A DNA stretch of 64,000 nucleotides from Tachypleus tridentatus (Eukaryota; Arthropoda; Merostomata; Xiphosura; Limulidae). Both the position numbers and the translations under genes were made by a program. The stretch covers positions 53,994,107 through 54,058,106 of the forward strand of contig NC_134829.1 in the NCBI RefSeq assembly GCF_004210375.1. The letters are read 5' to 3'. The notes beneath the pieces are model-generated. The model did no database searches, was not told the origin of the DNA, and was given only the letters and a program-made list of their open reading frames with translations. Positions within the stretch are counted from its first letter, which is position 1. Each line of letters begins with the position of its first letter. Shown one piece after another: positions 47,062 to 58,657 of this stretch.

Positions 47062-49235
47062 TAGAACATAATCATGGCACTCGGGTTGACCTTTTGAACA
47101 CTGTTTTTAATATAGTACAGTTAACCTAAACAGTATAAAAGCTATTTTTAATTTTTATAAACTTCAGTTTCTTTTCATATATTCTTTTGCATTCCACATG
47201 CTTATGTAAATGTGCCATAACTTATTATAAATACATGTAAAAAGAATTTATCCACTTACAAACTTAAGTCACAAAAGAATCTGTATATGTACTTCAAACA
47301 CCATCCCAGGAAGACTGTTTTTATAATTCATTTTCTAACAGTTTTCAATATCCAGTGAGAAAATGCCTTTATTTGAACTAAGTAAAGACAGACCACTCCA
47401 CTGGCCAACTTGAATCTGAAGAAGCTGCAGGTAAACAAGTTTTGAAATTTATAGTCTAAAGTTTACCAGTTTGTTTTAAATTATTTATTGTGCTAAATAC
47501 TAAATAATTTTGCATGCATAAATGATTTAAGCTTTTCTTAACATTTTCTCTAGCTGTAGCTCATCTGTAAAACAAAAAACACATTCAAATGGTATATTTT
47601 TGTTAATTTTTAATAAGTTTCTCTGCAGCAATGAGATGCAAACCATGTATCCTCAGATTCATTGTCTAATCTGCTAACTGTTATTCTTTAGCCTAGACTA
47701 GACCTAGTAGTTATCATGCAGGATTGTGAATTTGAGAGTCCGTGGTTTGCATTCCATTGTTGTAAAAAATAATGCTGTGTGTTTTTGTCTGTGAGTGTAT
47801 AGACATGACAAAAGTAATCCATCAATTTCTTCTTTCAGACCTGTCAGCTCTTGAGATATAGCTCTTCATATTTTTCTTTCCATATTTCCTTTCCACAGTT
47901 GGAACTTTGTCTGTGTGGTTGTCTCATTTGCAAGCTCAATGAGGTGACAGCATATGAGCTCAGAATTAAGAACCTTTTTAAGGAATATAGCATCTGTAAC
48001 TTTTTTAGGAAGTTTATCAAATTCTCATAATTCCATATGTGCACTTATAAATAATTACCACATATCATATGTTCTCAAATACATATAACAGAACAAGTAC
48101 TTAAAAGTTTCAGCTTCCTGGCCTTGCCTTCCCAGTAATACATATTTGTTTCTCATTGTCAGCCAAACATTGTGATCTGTGTTAGAGTAATAACAAAAAA
48201 TAAGTTTGAGAATTGGACCATTGCTAACTGTGAACAAACAATACAAACAAGTGTGTGTATCTATATATATAAATGTATATATACACTTAAGTAGTATATT
48301 TAATGTAAGCAAATTAAAGATCTGAACAGTTGTTTAACAGTATTTTTTATAATTAAATAATACTAACAGAAACATTCTAAAACAGTGATTATAATAATAA
48401 TGACTTTAGAAAGATATCCATTTAATCACACAAGACTTAAAAACCTAGTAGCTGCATAAAAAATGAAATTAACAATAAATAAGCATAAGAATAATTCTGT
48501 ATTGTGTTTGTTTGCGACCCAGCTAAGATGGACATAATAGAGTGTAACACACGTGCCACATAATTTTCGAAATAACTTGATGTGACAGGTATAACACATC
48601 ACATGTGTCAAACTGAACTTTGGACATCACTTGTTGTTTGTACATATTTGTTTAAAATTAATTTGTTTTATTAAATAGCAAACACAAATTGAAAGGTTAA
48701 TACACAGTTTTTCATGTACAGATAACCCCTTCACACTTTCACATGCAGTGAATAGTATTGCACTCTTTGTGAAGGAATATATGCTGATTTCAGTTTTCAG
48801 ATACATTTCTACTTGTAAACAAAGAATCTTTTTTCATTAAATGTACAGATTCTGTAGTGTACCTGTCAAATCATGAGTGAAACTAGTTTAACTGTATTCC
48901 TGTACAAATGCGTGGTAACACAGGAGTATGTTCTTTTGGGTGAATGAAAATTTTCCTCACTTATTTAATATCAACTAACTTAAATCATTTTGGTATCTCT
49001 TTAATAGTTAATAAATGTATTCTAATATTAAAAATAACTTCCCTTAAAACTACCAACTCTATTAAAATTCAAACCAACCTTTTACTTGACCAACTACATG
49101 TTAGGACAAGAGCTATGATATTAGTTTTTAAACAGTTTGAAAATAGTGTAGTTAAAGGGTCTGCTGTACTACTTTTAGTTGGGTTTAGTTTTGGGTTTTA
49201 GGTATTGTACAACCCAAAAAACAGGGAAGTACAAA

Positions 49236-49395
49236 AAAGTCTTTGTAAAAGCATCATCCTAGTGGTTAATGTACACAGTCTGTAACTTTAGGGATTCATA
49301 GTTTGTAACTCATTATCACAAAAATACCCCTCACTTAGGGATGGCTATCTGTACATAACCCTTATGTAGCTTTGCACAACAGTTTAGGTTATTTC
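49236..49395 (+). repeat. Strongly decayed tRNA-derived SINE
   Basis: Head-like CTAGTGGTTAATGTACACAG, then TAGGGATGGCTATCTGTACA and the tail TATGTAGCTTTGCACAACAG. Confidence 0.5.
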
Positions 49396-49573
49396 TAGTT
49401 TTATTGAGTTAAAACACAGCCACAAAAATCAGTATCTGACTCTGAAAAAGCCTCGAATAAAAATTCAATAAAAATATTGGGAAATAAGTGAATGTACTTA
49501 GAAACTGAATTATTATTTTTTGTCAATTTAACATCTGTAAAGGAGAAAAAATATTGTGTGTCAGGCTTAGCTA

Positions 49574-49596
49574 CATATATATATATATATATATAG
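49574..49596. repeat. (AT)n microsatellite
   Basis: Eleven perfect AT dinucleotides in a row. Confidence 0.85.
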
Positions 49597-49654
49597 TGAT
49601 TTTATTAATGGATTCCATTAAAAATTTCTTTTGTTAGTTAATCCCAAAAAAATT

Positions 49655-50239
49655 TTTCCAATGTGCTAACGTGTCTTTAAACGACTTTATCGAGCCCACA
49701 GTATCAAACGTTTTCACACCTCGTTCAATTGCCCTTAAACGTAAAATCGGAGAGTTTAGTTTCCTCAGTCTTTTCTCTTTCTATCAAAAACTGAACAGAA
49801 CATTTTCAAATAAGATCGCGTGCATCAACGTTTCAAACTATTCACGCATTTAAGAAAAATAAAGCTCATAAACCCATTCTATCGAAGAGTTGTAAACTGC
49901 TGGTCAGATATTTCGTCGAACGTGACATGATTACGCGAAGGCCGTTTCAGCACATCAAATTTCGCAGCAGTGCACGCATTATATTCAAAAGTAATAACGT
50001 TCCTGTTTTGATTTATCACACAACAATCACACGAATTTCTGAAAGTAGTTACAAGTGTAGGGGGAAACACGATAAATTCTGTGATATCTCTCAGCCGTCT
50101 CACGCTCTGACACAGATATTATGAAGAAAATATGTTTCCACGTTCTCACCATCTGATTTAAAAGAAAACGAATGGTTTAAAATATTAATATGTGCCTATC
50201 AGGGATCGTACCTAGGACCTTCCGCGTGTTAGGCGGATG
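49655..50239 (-). repeat. tRNA-Val repeat unit, copy interrupted by a LINE
   Basis: It is about 90-95 percent identical by eye to 56910-57351 plus 57530-57680. It carries the spacer (CCAATGTGCTAACGTGTCTT near 49657) and the 3' two thirds of a tRNA-Val at its right edge. Open frames at 49879 and 49927 are spacer sequence readable on both strands. Confidence 0.7.
50192..50239 (-). pseudogene. tRNA-Val(AAC) 3' fragment, split by LINE insertion
   Basis: 48 nt, from linear tRNA position 25 (3' edge of the D stem) to the discriminator side, including anticodon loop CTAACAC and the B box. It differs at four places from the intact gene at 57303, including a changed B box (GGTACGATCC). Box A and the acceptor 5' strand are absent, so it cannot be transcribed as a tRNA. 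Confidence 0.85.
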
Positions 50240-50493
50240 TTTTTTTTTTTTCTCTTTATTGATCCCAGCTATACACAGAAATACAACAAATAAAACAGAA
50301 GTTAATCAATTAGCATGTAACAACAACTCAACAGATTACCATGCTGAAAATTACCACAAAGTTAATAAAATTAAGTAAAAAATATAAAATAGGTAATTTG
50401 AACAGCAGGTAATCCACCAAACATTACAGTGAACATTAACAAAACAAGAAACCAATGGATCTTTCATTGGTAACAAAAAAAAGAAAGAAGAAA

Positions 50494-51996
50494 TTATGTT
50501 AACAAATCAAATAAGAAATAACCTTGAGCCCCTTGGGTTACCAAGGTGCCAATATAAGAATACACAGAATAAAAAACATTTAATGAGTTATGTAACAAAG
50601 ATCTATTACAATGGAGATTTATATGTTTACGTACACGCACTTTAAACATGGAAATTAAATGAATTTCGCGATGACTTGTCAAATAAACTGAACGAGCAGA
50701 ACATATAACCTGACGTGCCAAACTAGTAATCAAACGGAATATGTACCAGCATCTCCCGGGTAACGAAGGATGAGATCCCACTAAGAGGCATCTCCTCCAT
50801 ACCCAGGTAGATATGGGACAAGGAAAATAAAACGCCAATAATTTATATACATATGACCAAAAAGGCTATACAAAATGACATTGGAAAAACAGATGGTCTA
50901 TGGTTTCTCGCGCCTGTGAACAGAAAGTGCACAACCCTGTGGGATAACTGTCCATATGTACCAGCTTGACATTAGTGGTTATCGCCCGCAACCACAGTAA
51001 ATAATCCACATCACAAACATGAAAACCCACAAAAGAAGAATAAGCGTATTTTCGAATGCGTTTCTAATCTCCAGGAGGAACAATATCCGCCCATAAGAAT
51101 GGAGCAGGTAAATTAGTAGCTAGTGAACACTGTAAATGACCCACCAGTTGCTTCACAGATAAACCCTGAAAATGAACCCGGTTATCAGAGTGGTCCAAAA
51201 AGTATAATCCACAACACGTGTGGACAATGGGAGAGGAGCCGGCTGGTTGGACAAAACCGTCAACAAGTCCACAGGCAACGCCTCCTTAAGCATATTAAAA
51301 TGTGAAACAATTGCGCGGACATTGGCCAACGGGTCAGCGTCCGTACACATTTCAATCACTGCCCCCACCGGAAGAAAGACAGGGAGCACCTCGTACAATA
51401 AATGTCGGACTTGAACCAAACCTGCGTTAATAAATTCAGGAAAATGAAATGTTCGGTGGCGAACATCAACAATAGCCGGATTGAAAAACAAAGGTTGATC
51501 AAAAATTTGTGGGTAAAGAGGAGCTGGGACAATCCCTTTATCCCAAAGAAGAACCTTCCAGGCTTGAAACATTTCCTGAATATACAAAGGTAACGATTTC
51601 ACAAAACGTGGCAAAATTCGGCATTGAAGAATCCGAAAGCCCAAAGAGAGATTGCCATAACAAGAAAAAAAATCCAGAAAGAAGTTGTCGCAAGGTGGAA
51701 GGACAAGAAGCATCCAAACAACGCTGCAACAATTTCAAACGGAATGTGAGTTTACGAGTGTTAACATCAACCAAGTTGATACCTCCACAATCATAACTCC
51801 GGATCAGAATACCGTATGCCACTTTATGTATACCTCCCCGCCAAATAAAATCAAGTATACATTTGCGAAATCGAGCCTCAAACTGTCTTGGCAACGGGAG
51901 AATATTCAACGGGTACCATAACACCGATGCCACCAAAGAGTTCACCACAAGAGATTTACCCTTTAGCGACAAAGAACGAAATCGCCACGACACCAA
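50494..51996 (-). pseudogene. LINE ORF2 C-terminal region
   Basis: Starts with SLSLKGKSLVVNSLVASVLW then LDFIWRGG and GGINLVDVNTRKL, the region that follows the reverse transcriptase in Tx1-like proteins. A second frame (51713-51153) gives EMFQAWKVLLWDKGIVPAPL and LFFNPAIVD. A third part near 50.9 kb contains CTFCSQARETIDHLFFQC, the terminal CCHC zinc finger, and ends in the 114-residue frame 50838-50494. At least one frameshift separates the first two parts. Confidence 0.75.
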
Positions 51997-52026
51997 GATA
52001 CGAGATACCCTTCGCTAAACACCCTG

Positions 52027-53421
52027 CTACGTATCTTGCAGCATGACATCGAAATGAGAGTGGAAAACTATTCCCAAAATCCGAATAGGATCCTGGAAAA
52101 TTCTCAACTCACCAAGGACAAAGTCTGCAGAAGAGGCCAAACACCCAACCCACAAACCCTGACTCTTGGTCCAGTTGATCCTCCCCCCAGTAGCTTTGCC
52201 AAAAATTTGGCATACATCCAACACATGCGGCAAAGATTCGGCGTCTCGTAAAGTTAAAGTGGTATCATCAGCATGCTGATAAGTAAGTGATGGCGTGGTG
52301 AGTAACACATCACCACCAATACCAGTAATATGTACATTATGAACTAACATATTTCGTAACGGTTCGACACTGAGAACGTAAAGTAGAGCAGACATTGGGC
52401 ATCCTTGACGAATACCCCGAGTTACATCAAAATCATTAGTGAGAAATCCATTAAACTTAACACAACTAGAAATTGAAGTATAGCAAAGACGAACCCAATG
52501 AACAAAAGTAGAACCAAAACCCATACGCAGAAGAAGTTGAAATAGATAGTCATAGGCCACCCGATCAAAGGCTTGCATCTGATCGAGCTTCAAAAAGATT
52601 CCACCCTGGCCGGTACGTGCTAAAGATTGCAATAGCAAAACGAGTGTTAACGGAGTATCAGCAACGTCCCGTCCAGATATACACCCGGATTGGTCATCTG
52701 AAACTAAACTGGAGATCACAGACGAAAGGCGACGAGCCAGCACTTTGGCCAAAAGCTTATAGTCAGAACAAAGCAATGTCAAAGGCCCGCTGTTGGCCGC
52801 CAACCGTCGATACCCGCCTTTCGGGATAGGAACAATTACCCCAGAACACATTGTACGGAGAAACTGTGGAGAGTGGAACTGTTCAGACAAGACAGATAAA
52901 AAGTCGTCAACAAACAGAGGGAGAAAATATTTGTAAAATTCGGACGTAAAACCATCCAAACCAGGAGATTTGCCCAGCGGTAAACTGTCTAGAGCAGCGA
53001 GAACTTCCGGAACCGTGATTGGAGCATCACAAATATGAGCTTGTTCATGGGAAAGAGTTCGATCAACAAATGAGATAACGAACTCGATGTCTGCCTGCAG
53101 AACGATATCCTTAGAGTACAGTGCGGAATAATACTGATGTAAAACAGCAGCGATATCTTCCACACCGGACACCTCCACACCCCTATCAGTGAGCATGGAT
53201 CGAAACTCAATTCTGCTTTGACGGACCTTTTCCATACGAAGAAAGTAAGACGTAGATCTCTCACCCTCCTCAAACCAACGAATATGAGATCGAATCCTCG
53301 CCCCCTCTATGGTATCGTGATCCAAAGTCTCCAATGCATCTTCAAGTTCATACAATTTTACCGTTGGACCTACCATGGTAACGGGACAGTTTTCGAAGCT
53401 CACGAGTGATGGACGACTCAA
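52027..53421 (-). pseudogene. LINE ORF2 reverse transcriptase domain
   Basis: An open stretch of 464 codons. Motifs in order: LPLGKSPGLDGFTSEFYKYF, VIVPIPKGG, LLCSDYKLLAKVLARRL, SDDQSGCISGRD, KLDQMQAFDRV (first catalytic Asp), TRGIRQGCPMSALLYVLSVE and YQHADDTTLTL, the catalytic ADD box with His instead of the more usual Tyr/Phe-Ala context. Then GGRINWTKSQGLWVG. It continues in the same frame past stops at about 52025 into the C-terminal part. RNA template binding and target-primed reverse transcription is the known role of the family. Confidence 0.88.
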
Positions 53422-54373
53422 GCTGACATTTGCGAGAACGGGATGCCCGCGCTCGAAGAATCGAATAACGCTCGATAAGTAAACGGAACGCGCATTTTAA
53501 TTGTTCATACCACGTAATTTTATCAGTCCCATTTACTGACCAACTACGACTTCTGGCGAGCAACAGCTTAATGGCTTTCACATATTCGGCATCCCTCAAT
53601 AACTGGTTATTGAAGTGCCAGAAATTAGGACCTCTGACAACGGGCCGCAGCGTAAGTTCGAAGCCCAATAAAGCGTGATCTGTAGCAGGAAACCACAACG
53701 TACGTAAACGTTGGACAGTCCCCTGCAAGGTAGAAGAAAGCAAAACCCTATCAATACGAGACGACATCATCTCACCATTAACAAAACGCTTCCATGTGAA
53801 ACCAGGTGTAGTCGGAGATATGAGTGAATGCGCATCAAGCAAATCAAACCTATTAAGAAACTGGACAAAAGCCGAACGGCTGGCGTCACGGTGGAAACGG
53901 ACCGGAAATCGATCGCGTGCCACATCCACCACACAATTAAAATCTCCCACAACAAGCAATCCCGTGCAACCATCCAAACAATACTCCAAGCTTAGGAAAA
54001 ATTGCCGTCGCTCGGAGATATCGCGAGGAGCTAACACAGATGATAACAGATAAGACAAAGACTCGAAACTGAATTTTACAGTCAGAACCCGACCCACCCC
54101 ATCAGAAGAAACGAATGTAACATTATCACTCAAAAACTGCTGTAACAAGATGGCAACCCCTTGTCGGCCAGTAGGAGAATTATTAACAAAAGCTACACCT
54201 GGCCAAAATTTCAGAACGACATCATGAAAATCATCAGTAAAAAACGTTTCCTGTAAACAAACAACATCAAAATTAGTAACAAAGTACTCCAAATAATAAG
54301 CCAGCTTACTAACATTACGCAACCCATTACAATTCAAAACTCCCACCCTTAGTAAATGTACCATGCCAAACAC
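53348..54373 (-). pseudogene. LINE ORF2 endonuclease domain
   Basis: A 341-codon frame beginning MFGMVHLLRVGVLNCNGLRN. APE-type motifs: LQETF, LLVVGDFNCVVD, SSRIDRVLLS and ATDHALLGFEL, covering the catalytic Asn, Glu, Asp and His positions. It overlaps the reverse transcriptase frame, and a single frameshift near 53350-53420 separates them. This enzyme nicks the target DNA, and here that may include tRNA-Val. Confidence 0.88.
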
Positions 54374-54625
54374 AAATTAAAAATACAAGAATTGAAAGGA
54401 AACTGTCACAAACACAAAAATAACAAGAATAAATGTAAAGATCTAAGCAAATATGCACAAAGTACAAATAACAATAAATGACAGTCTTGCACTAACTGAA
54501 ACAAACAAACTGTCACAAAAAACACATTTAAGGCTGCGACAACGCCTTCGCCCGAGATATCCGTAGTATTGGCACGTCCGACACCCGTTTTCGTCCACTG
54601 CCTTTCTTTGAGTTGTCACCAGGAG

Positions 54626-55618
54626 TCATCGCCACCACACTAGCATACCTCCAACGACAAGGAAGAGGCACCTCCACATCGCCGGCAGGACACTCACCAC
54701 TAACCGGAAGTGGGGGGATGTGACGATCAAAATTGCAGCAGGGGGGTGACTACTAGCCCGTTCCCTGGCCCCACCAGAAACCGTCGATCGTCGGGCAGAA
54801 ACATCGTACACCACCCAATGGGTAGCTGCAGCCTCCCCTGAAAGGGGAACCTCCGAATCAACGCGAGGGCAAACAGATATTGTGAAAACATCATGAGGCA
54901 CTGTACGAGAGGGAGCAGCCGTGACTACTTCAGCGGCGTCACGATTAGTAGTAGGCGTGGCCACTTCAGCGTCGTCACTAGAGGAAGTTCGAGGAACAAC
55001 AAGCTTGGGACAACGTTGACGGACGTGTCCTTGCACATGACAATGTCGGCAAATAAACTGGGGGCAATCGCGATATAAATGATCCGTCCCCAAACATAAA
55101 TTACACACTTTTGACTGGCGATCATGCTTCACCTTCAACATAACCGCCTTGCCCAAAGGATCAAAAACTTTCACAACATACTGCAAAGAGATACACTTCT
55201 CACTAAAAGACACACGAACATGGCGTATACCTAAATATATGCCCTGGTCCCGCTTCCACACAATAGGGCTTTTCACTTCACAATCAAAATCTTAAAGTTT
55301 ATTTAGTATAATATCATCGTCTATATATTCAGGGACGTCCATAAATGACACAGTAATAGTGCGTTTAGTGACACCATTAGCCGAACAGTGCACACCATTT
55401 ACAACTAGACCAGCATCTATAGCCAAGTCCACATCGGCAGGAAGAACAAAAGTTACCTCATAACCACCCAGGCGAGGAACAACAGCAGTGAACAAAGCAG
55501 CACCAAACGTAGAAATAACTGAATGGATAACGTCCTCATGGCTTGAATTTGTCGTTTCCACAAAAACTGTACGACGCATAACTTCCATTACCTTCTTGGA
55601 AGATGAAGACATTGTCAA
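54626..55618 (-). pseudogene. LINE ORF1 (RNA-binding, double zinc knuckle)
   Basis: It starts MTMSSSSKKVMEVMRRTVFV and continues to one in-frame TAA at about 55292-55294, then DFDCEVKSPIVWKRDQG, YVVKVFDPLGKAVMLKV, and two CCHC knuckles: CNLCLGTDHLYRDC and CRHCHVQGHVRQRC. The layout with an N-terminal RRM-like region, a PEY motif (VPEYIDDD) and paired knuckles is that of Tx1-clade ORF1 proteins. About 331 codons. The C-terminal part is rich in Ser, Thr, Ala and Val. Confidence 0.85.
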
Positions 55619-55679
55619 ACAACTTGAAAAAACACAAAAACTATCAAAAAAAAGAGAACTACACGCTCACTAGGCTTAG

Positions 55680-55940
55680 CTGCTAAACTCACAGTTTTGT
55701 TTCCTCAAGCTTTTCTCTTTCTATCGAAAACTGAACAGAACATTTTAAGAGCTTTAATTTTTTTATCAGAATTATTAAACGATAACGTAATAAGCGATTT
55801 AATACGACTATTAAATCCATTAACAAAATTAGGGATCGTCTGAAATAATATTTAATCTTCGTTATTTTGTGACCAATTCTGGGATTGCACTCTGGCTGAT
55901 GTTTTCTTATCACACACAACTTGTTCAAGGTGTTCAATAC
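55680..55940. repeat. tRNA-Val unit spacer fragment beyond the LINE
   Basis: Matches 57618-57850 (TCTTTCTATCGAAAACTGAA and following). It has no tRNA. Its left edge is the LINE 5' end. Confidence 0.75.
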
Positions 55941-56889
55941 GACAAAGTTGCATGGTGACTCTCAAACTCCTAAAATGATAACCTTGTTGAAGCGCGCTTT
56001 AGTTGTAATAGTACGTTGACAGTTGTGGGTTGTAGGATTTCACAGCGGTGGAATAAAGCCCAATGTACAGAAGAGGTCTTATCTGTGTTGCAACATCTCT
56101 CTTCGGAAACCATCTGCTCTTCGAGACTATCGTCCTCTCTCTAGGTTACACATCGTTCTTCACGTTCAAAATGCCATTACCAAAACAAAGAATTCTTGTT
56201 TAAGAAAAAGTTTACATGAACCAGCTGCACCTAGAAGGAGGAAACACATCAGAATAACAAATATTCTCCGGTCTTGGCATCGTAATTTCCTTTTATCTGT
56301 CTAGTCTGTACTATATTCAAGTGAACTAAATACAATTCTTAAATGAGTACGTAAAACAGGAGATTCGATCATGACGAGAATACATTAACCATCGCAAAAC
56401 ATCTTTACTTAGTGAAGAAACTCTATAAAAATGAATAAATCAGACAAAAATGGGATAAACAGAACAAGGAGTCTTCAAGAAAACAATGCTGTCTATAGGC
56501 GGACGCTCCTTCTCTTCTTTAGACTGGATAGACATGGTGGTAAGGACATTTGAGTCGCTCTCTGAGGGGCGTGTATTCCCAATTCAAATGAAATAACATG
56601 TAAGCATTTTCAGACGTAGGAGGAGTTAGGATATGATGGAAAATTTCACTGTTCGGTAAAAATTAAGTACATCAAATAGTTGGTGGTGAATGATGTTGTA
56701 GATTTGCCTTTCCTCTTTTTCGTCACTGGTAAGTTGGAGATGATAACGCTCATAACCATCCAATAGTTCTGACCGGAATTTAAAAGAATAGGTTAAAGAA
56801 TGAAACATCTAGTGTGATTAGTTGTCACAGCATGAAGAGTTGTTTTCAACACACACTGACGGAGTCGTGATCTCCAGATATTACCTGTA
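55941..56889. other. Single-copy insert within the tRNA-Val array, no gene recognised
   Basis: No family was recognised. A weak tRNA-like word pair lies at about 56533-56585 (GTGGTAAGGACATTTGAGTC, GGGGCGTGTATTCCC), probably a SINE scrap. The open frame at 56023 (93 residues, Arg/His/Leu-rich) has no supporting evidence. Confidence 0.35.
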
Positions 56890-57302
56890 CAACCTGGCAA
56901 ATACGTTAACTTATCTTCAAATAAGATCGCGTGCATTGACGTTTCAAACTATTCACGCATTTAAGAAAAATAAAACTCATAAACCCATTCTATCCAAGAG
57001 TTGTAACCTGCTGGTCATATACTTCGTCGAACGTGACATGATTACGCGAAGGTCGTTTCATCACATCAAATGTCGCAGCAGTGCACGCATTATATTCAAA
57101 AGTGATAACGTTCCTGTTTTGATTTATCACACAACAGTCACACGAATTTCTGAAAGTGGTTACAAGTGTAGGGGGAAACTCGGTAACTTCTGTGATATCT
57201 ATCAGCCGTCTCACCCTCTGAAACAGATATTATGAAGAAAATATCGTTCCACGTTCTCACCATCCGATTTGAAAGAAAACGAATGTTTTAAAATATTAAA
57301 AT
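56890..57302. repeat. tRNA-Val repeat unit 2, spacer downstream of the tRNA
   Basis: Nearly identical to 49815-50191. The frame 56822-57235 is open through it, and the complementary strand is open too, as in the other copy; read as spacer. Confidence 0.7.
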
Positions 57303-57374
57303 GTGCCTGCCAGGGATCGAACCTGGGACCTTCCGCGTGTTAGGCGGATGTGATAACCACTACACCACAAGCAC
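57303..57374 (-). tRNA. tRNA-Val (anticodon AAC)
   Basis: 72 nt, starting GTGCTTG and ending CAGGCAC; acceptor stem has seven pairs including one G-U. D arm GTGTAGTGGTTATCAC; anticodon stem TCCGC/GCGGA with loop CTAACAC (AAC, Val); T arm CCAGG-TTCGATC-CCTGG. Box A and box B are intact, and TTTT lies a few bases after the 3' end on the minus strand (CATTTTAATATTTT), as needed for RNA polymerase III stop. No intron. It is more than a SINE head because all four stems form and the flanks are the array spacer. Confidence 0.93.
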
Positions 57375-57910
57375 CTCGGTTTCGCGATTTTTGGTGTTCA
57401 AGTTTTTAAAATAAAACGATAACGTTCCAAAATTTTATCTCGCAGTCTAAACAAACACAAATATAACGACAGCTTAACGTTTGACTTTAAATACTATAAC
57501 ACCCTCCTTTGTCTACCAAATCCAAAGGTATTTTCCCAATGTGCTAACGTGTCTTTAAAAGACTTTATCGAGCCCACAGTATTAAACGTTTTTACATCTC
57601 GTTCAATTGCCCTTAAACGTGCCAAACGCACAGTTTAGTTTCCTCAGTCTTTTCTCTTTCTATCGAAAACTGAACAGAACATTTTAAGATCTTTAATTTT
57701 TTTATCAGAATTATTAAACAATAACGTAATAAGCGATTAAATACGTCTATTAAATCCATTAACAAAATTAGCGATCGTCTGAAATAATATTTAATCTTCG
57801 TTATTTTGTGACCAATTATGGGATGGCACTCGGGCTGATGTTTTTCTTATCTCACACATCCCTACAAGTGTAGGGTGAAACTCGGTAACTTCTGTGATAT
57901 CTCTCAGCCG
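57375..57910. repeat. tRNA-Val unit spacer (upstream side) and truncated next unit
   Basis: 57525-57850 matches 49655-49800 and 55690-55900. At about 57862-57910 a short piece of the tRNA-proximal spacer (ACAAGTGTAGGGTGAAACTC) is joined directly to unit 3 sequence, marking the array end. Confidence 0.7.
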
Positions 57911-58211
57911 TTACTATTCCTACTATTTCAAATCAAGTGAGTAAAACTACTGCAATAAATCTCAAATACTACAATCCTAAGTCGATATCCTATAGTTTAA
58001 CCATTACCTTTTAATTATTTAGATTAACATTAAAGTATTTCTCCATAAATGGTGACTCAGCAAAATGTATAAAGATTTAATATTACACCTTTGTTAATTT
58101 ATCTCTGACTATGACGAGGCAAATTTTCTTTATCTGCAATCTTTAGTACTTGAACCTATCAATTCAACGATAACTTTGCAAATCTAGAATATATTTCATA
58201 CATTAAATAAT

Positions 58212-58425
58212 CTTGTACCCCACGCCAGTCCAGCGGTATGTCTCCGGATGTACAACGCTAAAATGAGAGGTTAATTTCTTCTGGGTGGGCTGAGAAATTG
58301 TCCTTCAGATTGGGGGTTGTGCAGTAGGCTAACACCTTACTCACTTAAAAACCAGCTTGTTACAGAATCCGCAGCGATTGCGGAACTATGTTCCTTCAGA
58401 AATCAAGAGGCATAAGTACGTTAAG
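58212..58425 (+). repeat. SINE family II insertion, unit 3 copy
   Basis: Same insertion as 12218-12429 (CAGTCCAGCGGTATGTCTCC); absent from unit 2. Confidence 0.7.
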
Positions 58426-58657
58426 TTAATAATATTTTTAGGTTTTAAACTAGATAGAAATTTATGGCTTTCGTTTCGGATTTGACTAGTAAGGTGAAGT
58501 AAAGAACACTTCATGAAAATCAACATATAAAACCGCAATAGACATTTTTGTGCGTCTAGACTAAATAAAAGGAATCAAGATAAAAACAGTGTTTACAAAA
58601 CTTCTAATATTCAATTTCTCCATTACATCAAACAAAGAAAAAAAAATGGTATATATA

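Larger units (their letters stand above)
47064..49654. other. Single-copy AT-rich DNA, no confident gene
   Basis: It contains a tRNA-like SINE scrap at about 47695-47760, another at about 49236-49395, a GT/AT-rich patch near 48250-48290 and an (AT)n run at 49574-49596. A good acceptor-like tract at 47826-47838 precedes a 62-codon open stretch, but nothing links it to a gene. Confidence 0.4.
50240..55670 (-). mobile_element. Tx1-like LINE, nearly complete, inserted in a tRNA-Val gene
   Basis: On the minus strand the order is ORF1 (55618-54626), ORF2 endonuclease (54373-53348), reverse transcriptase (53421-52027), C-terminal region with zinc finger (about 51996-50494) and a 3' end AATAAAGAG plus about 12 A directly joined to the tRNA-Val fragment. 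The 5' boundary near 55640-55685 does not match the missing tRNA half; about 250 bp of the target unit are absent there, and no target-site duplication is visible. ORF1 with two zinc knuckles, an apurinic-type endonuclease and the RT motifs place it in the Tx1/L1-like group. It has a few stops and frameshifts, so it is inactive but young. Confidence 0.85.

Noticed and set aside
47826-48030. Acceptor-like TTTCTTCTTTCAG followed by 62 open codons on plus, with a charged minus-strand frame (WKEKYEELYLKS)
   Set aside because: Neither strand can be linked to further exons or a known family; possible exon relic, not supportable.
56822-57235. 137-residue plus-strand frame next to tRNA-Val
   Set aside because: It lies in the array spacer and the opposite strand is open too; no family recognised.
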